From assembly GCA_026003355.1 (NCBI GenBank), contig BPHC01000003.1:165093-229092 (forward strand): a DNA stretch of 64,000 nucleotides. Reading direction: 5' to 3'. Both the position numbers and the translations under genes were made by a program. Positions within the stretch are counted from its first letter, which is position 1. Every line of letters starts with the position of its first letter. Origin of the DNA: Cyclobacteriaceae bacterium (lineage in GTDB: Bacteria; Bacteroidota; Bacteroidia; Cytophagales; Cyclobacteriaceae). Positions 8,092-15,265 of this stretch are shown one piece after another. Under the pieces are notes generated by a model. That model made no database searches and was not told the origin of the DNA. It was given only the letters and a program-made list of their open reading frames with translations.

Positions 8092-8601
8092 ATGGAAATT
8101 ATTCCTATCTTTGCACCGCATCTAACGGCTTTTCGGTTCGGGAAAACCGATGAATTTCATCAACTGTTTGCAAACTGGAACGATGCCGAGTACTTGTTTG
8201 AATTCTTTAAACGGCATGAAAAAGATTTACAAAGCGATTATTATGGCAGCATTACAGTTGCTGAGGCCGTTAGGAGAACCAGAAGATATGCTTTGCAATT
8301 TGAGAACTGTATTGAGAAACTGAGTTCAAATTTAGATAACGTTTTTACCCCTTTACGGGAACTTGAAGGTTCGCATTTGCCGCGCTCCAAAGCCCGTGAA
8401 AACTGGCTGAGAATTTATGCGATAAAAGTGGAGGCCAACATTTACGTAGTAACCGGAGGTGGAATAAAGCTAACACGAACTATGAATGAAAGCCCGCACT
8501 TGAAAGTTGAATTAAATAAACTGCAACGGGGCAGGGCTTTCTTAAAAGAACACGGAATTTCGGATATAGATGGGCTTGCGGAACTTATAATACCACAATA
8601 A
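8092..8601 (+). CDS. RelE/HigB-like toxin with N-terminal extension
   Basis: A 169-residue protein followed after 9 bases by an HTH antitoxin gene. The C-terminal half (WLRIYAIKVEANIYVVTGGG, then KLTRTMNE and ELNKLQRGRAFLKEHGI) has the strand pattern and the terminal helix of RelE/HigB mRNA interferases. The first 90 residues (MEIIPIFAPHLTAFRF onward) are additional and helical. RelE-fold toxins are usually near 100 residues, so this is a long variant. Predicted role: a ribosome-dependent or free mRNA nuclease held inactive by its neighbour. A TATCTTTG sequence inside codons 5-8 resembles a promoter element but no good downstream start exists, so I keep this ATG. Toxin assignment is by fold pattern and context. 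Confidence 0.65.
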   Translation: MEIIPIFAPHLTAFRFGKTDEFHQLFANWNDAEYLFEFFKRHEKDLQSDYYGSITVAEAVRRTRRYALQFENCIEKLSSNLDNVFTPLRELEGSHLPRSKARENWLRIYAIKVEANIYVVTGGGIKLTRTMNESPHLKVELNKLQRGRAFLKEHGISDIDGLAELIIPQ

Positions 8602-8610
8602 CACATACAC

Positions 8611-9009
8611 ATGAACAAGCTTCAAAAGCTACGGGATCTTTTATCAAAAGAAAAATCGGGGTGGCATACAGATGTGGAATGGAGAAACAGAAATGCTGAC
8701 TGGATCGACTATTCGTTTAACATTGCTGTACGCATTCTGGAAACCCTGGATGCCTTGGGAATGACCCAGAAAGAATTGGCTTTAAAATTGGGGGTAACGC
8801 CTCAGTATGTTAACAGAATTGTAAAAGGAAAAGAAAATTTATCACTCGAAACCATAGCTGCTCTTGAAAAGGCACTGGAAGTAAAACTGATAACTATTGT
8901 TGATGAAAAAGCATTGAACAAAAAATTTCTTGAACTAAATGATAGGTTTAAAATATGCCACTACGAATTTAAAGGCAATGAGTTTGATATGTTTAAAAAC
9001 TGCGCCTGA
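8611..9009 (+). CDS. HigA-like helix-turn-helix antitoxin with C-terminal tail
   Basis: A 132-residue protein with a Cro/C1-type HTH at about 36-97 (GMTQKELALKLGVTPQYVNR is the two-helix core; KGKENLSLETIAALEKAL follows). About 35 residues after the HTH (from DEKALNKKFLELNDRF to the end, including CHYEFKGNEFDMF) form a tail with exposed hydrophobic residues. Such tails act as the chaperone-addiction segment in toxin-antitoxin-chaperone systems, and a SecB-like gene follows directly: the stop and the next start overlap as TGATG. It should repress its own operon through the palindrome at 8071. Confidence 0.8.
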   Translation: MNKLQKLRDLLSKEKSGWHTDVEWRNRNADWIDYSFNIAVRILETLDALGMTQKELALKLGVTPQYVNRIVKGKENLSLETIAALEKALEVKLITIVDEKALNKKFLELNDRFKICHYEFKGNEFDMFKNCA

Positions 9010-9437
9010 TGAAGAACGATTTAATTATACGTTTTTTTATTTCGGGAATTTCAATCAGACAATTTGCATTATTCGAAGATGTCTATAAGCAGGATGAGCC
9101 TTATGAAGTAAGGGCTGAATTCAGGTTTTCAATAAACAAGAACGATCGGATTATTAGTTTAGGTAACACGTTCAGTTTTTATCAGAAAGATGTATTAGTC
9201 CTGATAATTGAGGTTACCCATAATTTCAGTATTGATCAGAAATCATGGAATGATTTAAGAAAACCAGATAACCGGATTCAAATACCAAAAAATTTTCTTA
9301 CTCATCTTATGATGATTGCAACAGGAACTTCAAGAGGGATTTTGTATGCTAAAACTCAGCGAACAAAACTAAGTAATCTCATCCTCCAGCCATTTAATGT
9401 TTCTTCTTTCATAAAAGATGACTTCATTGAAGCATGA
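9009..9437 (+). CDS. SecB-like chaperone of the toxin-antitoxin cassette
   Basis: A 142-residue protein, translationally coupled to the antitoxin (TGATG). It follows the SecB layout: an early strand FISGISIRQFALFE, a run of long antiparallel strands (EFRFSINKNDRII, NTFSFYQKDVLVLIIEVTHNFSI), then IPKNFLTHLMMIATGTSRGI and a terminal LQPFNVSSFI. These align by eye with E. coli SecB segments YLKDFSFE, LCEVQQGGIFSI, CPNILFPYAREC..RGTFP and LAPVNFDALF. In TAC systems such a chaperone folds the antitoxin and is needed for toxin control. The gene is AT-rich: 16 of 60 bases in 9241-9300 are G or C. A dedicated chaperone is more likely than the general export SecB. Confidence 0.65.
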   Translation: MKNDLIIRFFISGISIRQFALFEDVYKQDEPYEVRAEFRFSINKNDRIISLGNTFSFYQKDVLVLIIEVTHNFSIDQKSWNDLRKPDNRIQIPKNFLTHLMMIATGTSRGILYAKTQRTKLSNLILQPFNVSSFIKDDFIEA

Positions 9438-9685
9438 AAGCTACATTCGAAATCAGCCTCTATCCGCTGGATAACAGTTACAAAGAGATTGTACTGGCCT
9501 TTCTGCACGACCTCAACCAGCTGTCCGGCATTCATATCGAAACCAATGGCATGAGCACCCAGGTTTTTGGTGAACTGGATGAACTGTTTTCCGTTATGAA
9601 TAACCTGGCCCGGAAATACCTGGAACAATATCACGCTGTACTTGTGTTTAAAGTGGCAAAAGGACATCTGCGCTACGAACCGTAA
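9434..9685 (+). CDS. YkoF/MTH1187-like thiamine-binding protein
   Basis: An 83-residue single ferredoxin-like domain. SLYPLDNSYKEIVLAFLHDL, the turn THIETNGMSTQVFGELDEL-type segment (GMSTQVFGELDELF) and the strand HAVLVFKVAKG follow the family of YkoF and MTH1187, whose members bind thiamine or its pyrimidine. Its ATG overlaps the stop of the SecB-like gene (ATGA), and the next gene overlaps its own stop (TAATG). Base composition is less AT-rich than the cassette before it, so it may belong to an older operon behind which or before which the cassette inserted. Confidence 0.65.
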   Translation: MKATFEISLYPLDNSYKEIVLAFLHDLNQLSGIHIETNGMSTQVFGELDELFSVMNNLARKYLEQYHAVLVFKVAKGHLRYEP

Positions 9686-9996
9686 TGTCGCAATCCGGCT
9701 ACATACCCGTTGACTACACCTACCGCGAGGCAGTTGAAGAGGCCATACTCCGGAAGCAAAACGGGCGCATATTTTATTTTGATGACAATCAACGGCTGGA
9801 ATCGGCCGATGGCCGCATAGTAAAACTGAAAGAGACCGATCAGGGCTGGATGCTGACATTGCATACCGGAGTGCACATCAGGCTGCACAGACTAATCACC
9901 CTGTTCGGAAAACCCGGCCCGGCCTACGATGAATACGATAATTACAGCATCCGCTGCGCTGAATGCCTGGATGAGAATAAACCTGGTGCCAAATAA
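9685..9996 (+). CDS. Rof (Rho-binding antiterminator)-like protein
   Basis: A 103-residue Sm-like small protein. YIPVDYTYREAVEEAILRKQ and the paired segments ADGRIVKLKETDQGWMLTLH and GVHIRLHRLITLFG follow the Rof/YaeO pattern (an opening YxPIxCxxYD-type stretch, then a five-strand barrel ending in xxIRLDRIxS). E. coli Rof binds Rho and blocks its RNA entry. A short cysteine pair (CAEC) near residue 91 is extra. The gene overlaps the YkoF-like gene by one base. Function in Bacteroidota is not established; the family match is moderate. Confidence 0.6.
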   Translation: MSQSGYIPVDYTYREAVEEAILRKQNGRIFYFDDNQRLESADGRIVKLKETDQGWMLTLHTGVHIRLHRLITLFGKPGPAYDEYDNYSIRCAECLDENKPGAK

Positions 9997-10025
9997 CCAA
10001 AGTCCATGGCCAGCACCACCATGCA

Positions 10026-10472
10026 CTATTTCCCCACACCCAGCGAACGAACCCATGCCACCAGCTTTTCCTCTTCTTCCGGGCTTACCCGGGCTTCGGG
10101 ATGCATCCACAGGTACGATTTAAGCGGCATTTCCTTTTGCTGAACCAGCTCAATGGTTTCTTCCAGTTTGTGTGCCGCCTTCCGGGCCGGATAGGTTCTA
10201 AATTCAGAAAAATTCAACTCGCGCTTACCGTCCCGAATGTGCTTGTACATCCACCAGCCTGCAGGCTGAATAGCAGAATACCAGGGATAACGGGTGTTGT
10301 TGCTGTGGCAATCGTAACATTTTTGCTTTAAAATGCCGTGAACCTCGGCCGGAATGGAATAAACCATACCAATATCGTTATCGGCCGGTGCGGTTGATTG
10401 GTTTTTTGGCGGACGGATAAACTGTAACGCCACCAGCAGAAAAATTAAAATCAAAGCAAACTTCTTTAACAT
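10026..10472 (-). CDS. heme-binding domain protein (Haem_bd), membrane-anchored
   Basis: A 148-residue protein with one N-terminal membrane segment or signal anchor (FALILIFLLVALQFI) and a single c-type heme site CYDCH at 52-56, followed by NNTRYPWYSAIQPAGWW, a sequence characteristic of the Haem_bd domain. It should hold heme c in the periplasm and pass electrons; partners are not visible nearby. It converges with the Rof-like gene and lies back to back with the FMN glutamate-synthase-like gene across a 114-base gap. Confidence 0.85.
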   Translation of the reverse strand: MLKKFALILIFLLVALQFIRPPKNQSTAPADNDIGMVYSIPAEVHGILKQKCYDCHSNNTRYPWYSAIQPAGWWMYKHIRDGKRELNFSEFRTYPARKAAHKLEETIELVQQKEMPLKSYLWMHPEARVSPEEEEKLVAWVRSLGVGK

Positions 10473-10586
10473 AAATTAATCTGGTTTGATTTAGGGTTTA
10501 AGCGCTCCCCTTTTCATCAGAAAAGTAATAATTCTTTTGTTCATTCGTGGCGCTTCGCTAACTTGTTTCATCCAAACCCCGGCAAT

Positions 10587-12176
10587 ATGCGTAAAGTCTT
10601 TATCCTCTCAAGTATTCTGGTAACGGCGGCCCTGCTCATCTGGAGCTATTATTGGATATACGCCCTTCTGGGCTTTGCGGTAGTGGGCCCTCTGATTTAC
10701 ATGGGTGTGGCCGATATGGTGCAAAAGCGGCAGGCTATCCGGCGTAACTTTCCGTTGGCCGGGCGCCTGCGTTATTTTTTTGAAGACCTGCGGCCAAAAA
10801 TTCAACAGTACTTTGTTGAATCCGATACCGATGGGGCTCCCATTAACCGCATTGAGCGGTCGGTTATTTACCAGCGGGCCAAAAAGCAAATAGATACGGT
10901 GCCTTTTGGTACCCAGCTTAATGTGTATGCCGAAGGATATGAGTGGATGACCCACTCGGTAAACCCGCTCGATCATAACGCGCTGGATCACAATCCGCGC
11001 GTGCGCATCGGAAACAAAGACTGCAAACAACCTTACAGTGCGAGCGTGCTCAACATTTCGGCCATGAGCTTCGGCTCACTGAGCGCCAATGCGGTCGAAG
11101 CCCTTAATGCCGGAGCCCGCATTGGAGGGTTTGCCCACAACACGGGCGAAGGCGGCATAAGCCCGTACCACCTTAAACATGGTGGCGATCTTATCTGGCA
11201 GATTGGAACCGGATACTTCGGTGCGCGCGACAAACAGGGCCGGTTTTCACCGGAGGCCTTTCGGCAGAATGCCCTGAGACCCGAAGTAAAATTGATTGAG
11301 ATTAAGCTTTCACAGGGTGCCAAGCCGGGTCATGGCGGTATACTTCCTGCCAAAAAAAACACACCCGAAATTGCCGCAATACGTGGTGTGGAACCTTACA
11401 CTACCGTATTTTCACCACCTTATCACACGGCATTTACCACACCCATTGAGCTGATGGAATTTATTCAAAAGCTACGCGAACTTTCAGACGGAAAGCCGGT
11501 GGGATTTAAACTTTGCATAGGACGCAAAAGCGAGTTTCTGGGTATATGCAAAGCCATGGTAAAACTCAACCTTTATCCTGACTTTATTACCATCGACGGA
11601 GGCGAGGGCGGCACCGGCGCAGCACCCCCCGAATTCACCAACTTTGTGGGTATGCCCCTGCTGGATGCTATTGCCTTTGTTGACGATGCCCTTAGGGGTT
11701 TTGCCATACGCCAGCACATAAAACTGGATTGTTCCGGAAAAATCCTCACGGGTTTTCATATTGTTCGTGCCATGGCCCTGGGGGCCGACTTAACCAACAG
11801 CGCCCGCGCCATGATGATGGCCCTGGGTTGCATACAGGCATTGGAGTGCAACAAAAATACATGCCCAACCGGCGTGGCTACACAAGATCCCTACTTTGCC
11901 AAAGGCCTGGTGGTGGAAGATAAAAAACAGCGTGTTGCCAATTACCACAAAAATACTGTAGCCAGCTTTGTTGAGCTGCTTTCGTGTGCAGGCCTGAGTA
12001 AACCCGAACAAATAAACCGCACCCATGTATACCGCCGTGTGTTTATGAATATGGTGAAGACCTACGCAGAGATCTATCCGCCCATACCCGAAGGCTGCCT
12101 GCTCGACACCGGTGATGCACCCCTGGAATTTGAATCGTACCTGAAGCAGGCCTCGGCCGAACATTTTGGAAGCTAG
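10587..12176 (+). CDS. FMN-binding glutamate synthase-family protein, membrane-anchored
   Basis: 529 residues from the ATG at 10587, whose product starts MRKVFILSSILVTAALLIW; the track start 8 codons upstream is possible. Two N-terminal membrane segments precede a GltB-type FMN barrel. ISAMSFGSLSANAVEALN, the loop DGGEGGTGAAP and a late cysteine cluster CIQALECNKNTCPTG (3Fe-4S ligands in glutamate synthase) are present. The amidotransferase and the C-terminal GXGXG domains of GltB are absent, so it cannot be a complete glutamate synthase. Stand-alone members like this are widespread; their substrate is unknown. Confidence 0.85.
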   Translation: MRKVFILSSILVTAALLIWSYYWIYALLGFAVVGPLIYMGVADMVQKRQAIRRNFPLAGRLRYFFEDLRPKIQQYFVESDTDGAPINRIERSVIYQRAKKQIDTVPFGTQLNVYAEGYEWMTHSVNPLDHNALDHNPRVRIGNKDCKQPYSASVLNISAMSFGSLSANAVEALNAGARIGGFAHNTGEGGISPYHLKHGGDLIWQIGTGYFGARDKQGRFSPEAFRQNALRPEVKLIEIKLSQGAKPGHGGILPAKKNTPEIAAIRGVEPYTTVFSPPYHTAFTTPIELMEFIQKLRELSDGKPVGFKLCIGRKSEFLGICKAMVKLNLYPDFITIDGGEGGTGAAPPEFTNFVGMPLLDAIAFVDDALRGFAIRQHIKLDCSGKILTGFHIVRAMALGADLTNSARAMMMALGCIQALECNKNTCPTGVATQDPYFAKGLVVEDKKQRVANYHKNTVASFVELLSCAGLSKPEQINRTHVYRRVFMNMVKTYAEIYPPIPEGCLLDTGDAPLEFESYLKQASAEHFGS

Positions 12177-12179
12177 CAG

Positions 12180-12211
12180 TTTGATTGTTGTTGTTCGGGG
12201 TTTTATCTTTG
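12180..12211 (+). promoter_or_regulatory. Bacteroidota promoter (TTTG-N20-TATCTTTG)
   Basis: TTTG at 12180-12183 and TATCTTTG at 12204-12211, spaced by 20 bases, match the -33/-7 consensus. The expected start of transcription, near 12218, sits 10 bases before the GTG start at 12228 and supports that start. Confidence 0.65.
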
Positions 12212-12227
12212 TAAAACCCTTCGGGCA

Positions 12228-12728
12228 GTGCAGCGAAAATTTTTTCCGCTGGATAAAAACTACATACTGGAACAGGTGCAGCTTTTATTACAAGATGACC
12301 TGTTGCGCTATCTTGTTGATTTTGTTAAAGTAGAATACCTGTTACATCACAATCCGCTAGGGCTGGTTGACGAAACCGTTCAACGAATCCGGCAGCACCA
12401 GACTGATAATCTCGGGCCACTTTACGAATTTTATATTACCCTGGCGGGAATTTTCAGGTATCGGTATTACCGCAACAACCAACTCAGTTTTATTTTCAGT
12501 GGCGAAGAGCCCGATGCGGTGTACAGGCGCGAATGGACCACTGCATTCAAAAGCTGGATAAAAGAAATGTGCCGGCACCGGCAATTTATTATGGGCATTC
12601 TTGAACTTACCGTATTTTATCCTTCAGAATATGAAGCACGCTTTATCGGAAACCGCCTGCGGTCGTTCGTGGCAACATTTTTTGAAGTAAAGATTCATCC
12701 GCAGAAAGGCATACTCAAATCGGCCTGA
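12228..12728 (+). CDS. conserved hypothetical protein
   Basis: A 166-residue soluble protein starting at GTG, just downstream of a good promoter. It is rich in aromatic and charged residues, mainly helical (LEQVQLLLQDDLLRYLVDFV near the start), with YRYYRNNQLSF in the middle and CRHRQFIMGILELTVFYP toward the end. No signal peptide and no motif I can name. The neighbours (a flavoprotein before it, a secreted Ig-like protein after it with its own promoter) give no clear hint of function. Confidence 0.7.
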   Translation: MQRKFFPLDKNYILEQVQLLLQDDLLRYLVDFVKVEYLLHHNPLGLVDETVQRIRQHQTDNLGPLYEFYITLAGIFRYRYYRNNQLSFIFSGEEPDAVYRREWTTAFKSWIKEMCRHRQFIMGILELTVFYPSEYEARFIGNRLRSFVATFFEVKIHPQKGILKSA

Positions 12729-12785
12729 ATAACCATTCAACCGGATTTTAATCCGATGTCCCTGTTTTGAACCGTACCATCCTGT

Positions 12786-12793
12786 TAAATTTG
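12786..12793 (+). promoter_or_regulatory. promoter -7 element for the Ig-like protein gene
   Basis: TAAATTTG matches TAnnTTTG. The predicted transcript start near 12800 gives a short leader before the TTG start at 12816; the first T also begins an in-frame TAA, which limits how far upstream the gene can start. Confidence 0.45.
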
Positions 12794-12815
12794 CGACCTG
12801 GACAGGGTTTTACCA

Positions 12816-14357
12816 TTGAAAACACTAATAATCGTTAGCCTGTTACTGCCGGCTGTGTTATGGGCGCAGAACGGGCATGACATTGTTTTTCCCGACTCAG
12901 CAGGATGGAACATTCTTCGCGAGGGCGAAGAGGTACGCCTGCAATTCAGGGCTTTGCCTGGTAATGGCTTTGGTGGATTTTCGGTAACTGCAGAAGAGGC
13001 TGTGCTGAAATCCGGACTTACAGTAGATACCACCGGAATGCTAAGCTGGACACCTCCCTTTACCCTGGTTAACCGCCTTGAGCGTGTAAAAGAAATACCG
13101 CTTACCCTTACGGCCCAGTGGCACGATGGCACCCGCGTGCGCAAAAACATTACGCTGCTGGTGCACCACACCAACCGGCCACCGGTGGTAGAAGAGTTGC
13201 CCGTATTTTATGTACGGCAGGGAACCCGCAACACCTATACCATCTCATCCGACTACGTGTACGACCCCGATGCCGATCCGCTGGTATTTCGCCCTGTGGC
13301 TTCGCAGATGCCCGAAGGCGCCGTGCTCTCTGAAAAAGGTGTGTTAACCTGGGCGCCTGGGCGCCTGCAGTTCAATGCCCTGAAAAACAATCCGCTTACA
13401 GTAGAGTTTGTGGTACAGGACCAGCCCGATAAGGCCGAAACCACCGGAAAGTTGCGCATTGCCCAGACCCAGCTGGATTTGCCCCCTGAAATACTTATTG
13501 TTCCGAACGACACCCTATATACTCTGAAGGAAAACGAAACGCTGGGCCTGAAAATTTATGTAACCGATCCGAATGGCGAAGAAGATGTACGCACCTTTGA
13601 ATTTGTAGCCTCCGACCCGCGCATTCCACTGGCAGCACTTAAAGAAAACACCGTGCTGCAATATGAATTCGTCTGGTCGCCCGGATATGATTTTACCGAT
13701 GATGTGCAAAAAGAATTGCCGGCCGATATTGTGTTTTTTGCCCTCGACAAAGCCGGTAACCGCAGCCAACGGAAAATAACCGTGCGTGTGCAGGATGCAG
13801 AAAACCTGGCTGCCAGAGATGCGCTGCAGTATGCCAAATACCGCACACAACTGGTTAATGCGCTGGACCTGATTGTAGTGCTGGATCAAAACCAGAAAAA
13901 GCTAAACGAAGAATACAAAAAGGCTAAAAAGGGTAAGAGAAGACGGTCGGTTGTAAATGCTTCGCTGGGTGCCGTAACCGGCTTTAGTCCCGTTGTGTTC
14001 GAAACCGACCAGGCCAAGGTGGTATCGGCAGTAGGGGGCACTACGGTTGTTACGCTCAACACGCTCGAGGCTACTGAGGTAATTGGGAAGTCAAAAGACG
14101 AAATTATGGAGCGGATTAAAATCAACATCGACATCCGCAACAAGGTACAGGCTGCAGCCGATGAATTTGCCCGGAAGTACACCCAGAAATCGGCCCGCCG
14201 GACGATTGAGTTTGAAAAAGACATTGAAAAACTGCGTGTGGTGATGAACGACCAGCGCCTGGTGTTGCTGGAGCTGGAAGCCTACCGCAAAAATCAGCCC
14301 GCCTACACCGACCGCGACCTGCGCAAGGCGTTTGTAGATTTTGTGGAGTTTCAATAA
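12816..14357 (+). CDS. secreted protein with putative Ig-like (cadherin-type) domains
   Basis: A 513-residue protein. The start codon is TTG; no ATG gives a complete signal peptide and an in-frame stop lies at 12786. The signal LIIVSLLLPAVLWA ends near residue 17. Two or three repeats of about 100 residues follow with the putative-Ig signature (GLTVDTTGMLSWTP near 68, VLSEKGVLTWAPG near 170). Residues from about 340 on are helical and coiled-coil-like (KKLNEEYKKAKKGKRR, later RNKVQAAADEFARKY). No type IX sorting tail is present, so it likely stays in the periplasm or as an envelope protein. Function unknown. Confidence 0.75.
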   Translation: MKTLIIVSLLLPAVLWAQNGHDIVFPDSAGWNILREGEEVRLQFRALPGNGFGGFSVTAEEAVLKSGLTVDTTGMLSWTPPFTLVNRLERVKEIPLTLTAQWHDGTRVRKNITLLVHHTNRPPVVEELPVFYVRQGTRNTYTISSDYVYDPDADPLVFRPVASQMPEGAVLSEKGVLTWAPGRLQFNALKNNPLTVEFVVQDQPDKAETTGKLRIAQTQLDLPPEILIVPNDTLYTLKENETLGLKIYVTDPNGEEDVRTFEFVASDPRIPLAALKENTVLQYEFVWSPGYDFTDDVQKELPADIVFFALDKAGNRSQRKITVRVQDAENLAARDALQYAKYRTQLVNALDLIVVLDQNQKKLNEEYKKAKKGKRRRSVVNASLGAVTGFSPVVFETDQAKVVSAVGGTTVVTLNTLEATEVIGKSKDEIMERIKINIDIRNKVQAAADEFARKYTQKSARRTIEFEKDIEKLRVVMNDQRLVLLELEAYRKNQPAYTDRDLRKAFVDFVEFQ

Positions 14358-14360
14358 GGT

Positions 14361-14392
14361 GTTGGCGGTAAGTAGTGAAACCTATACCTTTG
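14361..14392 (+). promoter_or_regulatory. promoter of tRNA-Ser
   Basis: GTTG at 14361-14364 and TACCTTTG at 14385-14392, 20 bases apart, agree with the Bacteroidota consensus. The predicted start near 14399 is about 36 bases before the mature tRNA 5' end. Confidence 0.55.
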
Positions 14393-14434
14393 CGCGAATA
14401 ATGCGGGGCTGAGTTGGGCCCGAATTTTAGATAC

Positions 14435-14521
14435 AGAGGAGTGGCAGAGTGGTTGATTGCACCGGTCTTGAAAACCGGCAGCCCTTCACGGGGCTCGGGG
14501 GTTCGAATCCCTCCTCCTCTG
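14435..14521 (+). tRNA. tRNA-Ser(TGA)
   Basis: An 87-base cloverleaf: acceptor AGAGGAG pairs fully with CTCCTCT; D-stem GCA/TGC; anticodon arm CCGGT-CTTGAAA-ACCGG gives anticodon TGA; a long class II variable arm (AGCCC..GGGCT); T-arm GGGGG-TTCGAAT-CCCTC with one G-T pair; discriminator G at 14521. The CCA end is not encoded. It reads UCA and related serine codons. Partial decayed copies follow directly downstream. Confidence 0.95.
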
Positions 14522-14525
14522 CATG

Positions 14526-14697
14526 TTGCACCGGTCTTGTTCCGGAGGGGTGCCTTCGGCTAAAACCGGCAACCTTTAAGGGGCTTGGGCCAAGGTAAGT
14601 TACTTTAACATAGCTACAGAGGAGTGGCAAAGTGGTTGTGGCGACAGCCACTCCTGTGGAGATTGCGCAGGTCTTGTCCCGCAGGGATGTTGGTAAT
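14526..14697 (+). repeat. decayed partial copies of tRNA-Ser with hairpin inserts
   Basis: Copy A, 14526-14589, repeats the anticodon and variable arm of the neighbouring tRNA (TTGCACCGGTCTTG identical, then AAAACCGGCA identical, then a diverged variable arm) but carries 22 extra bases at 14540-14561 inside the anticodon loop. Those bases fold as CCGGAGG-GGTG-CCTTCGG. Copy B, from 14615, repeats the 5' side (TACAGAGGAGTGGCAAAGTGGTTG, one mismatch in 24), then has about 23 extra bases around GTGGC-GACA-GCCAC in the D-loop, then GATTGCGCAGGTCTTG (two mismatches in 16). Neither copy has a T-arm. The fragments are in 3'-then-5' order. Confidence 0.8.
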
Positions 14698-15194
14698 TTA
14701 TTCCACCAACCAGACATTCCACTCGATTATGATAATGATTAGCAGCAACCCGGTTATAACCAGCGAAACGCTTTTATGAAGACCATTTCATTTCAAGAAT
14801 ATAGCGGTTATACAGAACCGAAAGCAAAGCCGAAATAGCGGCAAGGAAAAATATTTTCGGAAAACTTTTAAAGTAGAATTGCTTCAAATCAATTTTATCT
14901 TTGGAAAACTTATTTGGATACAGCATGCGCGCCAGCAGGTAAAGGCTTACAGGGTAAAGCATAACAAAAAGAAAAAGCGGAGGACGCCACGAAGGAATAG
15001 ATTTGAGCTCGTATAGTACCCACCACTCCTGAGCATGCAAAAAGCAGAACGAACAGCACTCACAACAGGCGAGGCCAATAGTAAATTACGCGGTCGGACT
15101 TTTTGATAAGCGCGGCAATAAACTTGAGAATCCGGGTTATGCCCAAACTTATTACCACCGAAATAAGAACAGTTACCTATTCAAACGGGCTCAT
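14698..15194 (-). pseudogene. broken membrane-protein gene
   Basis: Reading the minus strand from the ATG at 15194 gives MSPFE, then an in-frame TAG, then VTVLISVVISLGITRILKFI and SDRVIYYWPRLL, then TGA (where Trp is expected), VLFVLLFAC, a frameshift, and HAQEWWVLYELKS in the frame of the 88-residue track ORF. That ORF stops after NRYILEMKWSS, and a shifted frame continues WL..GLLLIIIIIEWNVWLVE to a TAA at 14698. The pieces together resemble a family of small multi-pass membrane proteins beginning MxPFEFVxVLISIILGLGI. At least two stops and two frameshifts are needed, so this is a pseudogene beside the tRNA-Ser remnants. Confidence 0.72.
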
Positions 15195-15265
15195 AAATTT
15201 GAAGTTTTATTATGCCTTTAATCATGGCTGTACCGTTTCATTTAAAGTACAGGTCCGTCTTTGTA

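Noticed and set aside
8106-8113. TATCTTTG inside the toxin gene as its promoter
   Set aside because: It lies within codons 5-8 and no usable start codon follows in frame; the bases simply encode Ile-Phe-Ala.
14540-14561. Insert in the tRNA copy as a tRNA intron
   Set aside because: Bacterial tRNA introns are self-splicing and hundreds of bases long; 22 bases with a simple hairpin, in a copy without T-arm, do not fit.
14427-14717. 96-residue minus-strand ORF across the tRNA-Ser and its copies
   Set aside because: Its sequence (EEEGFEPPSPVKGC and similar) is the reverse complement of tRNA and is a well-known false protein annotation.
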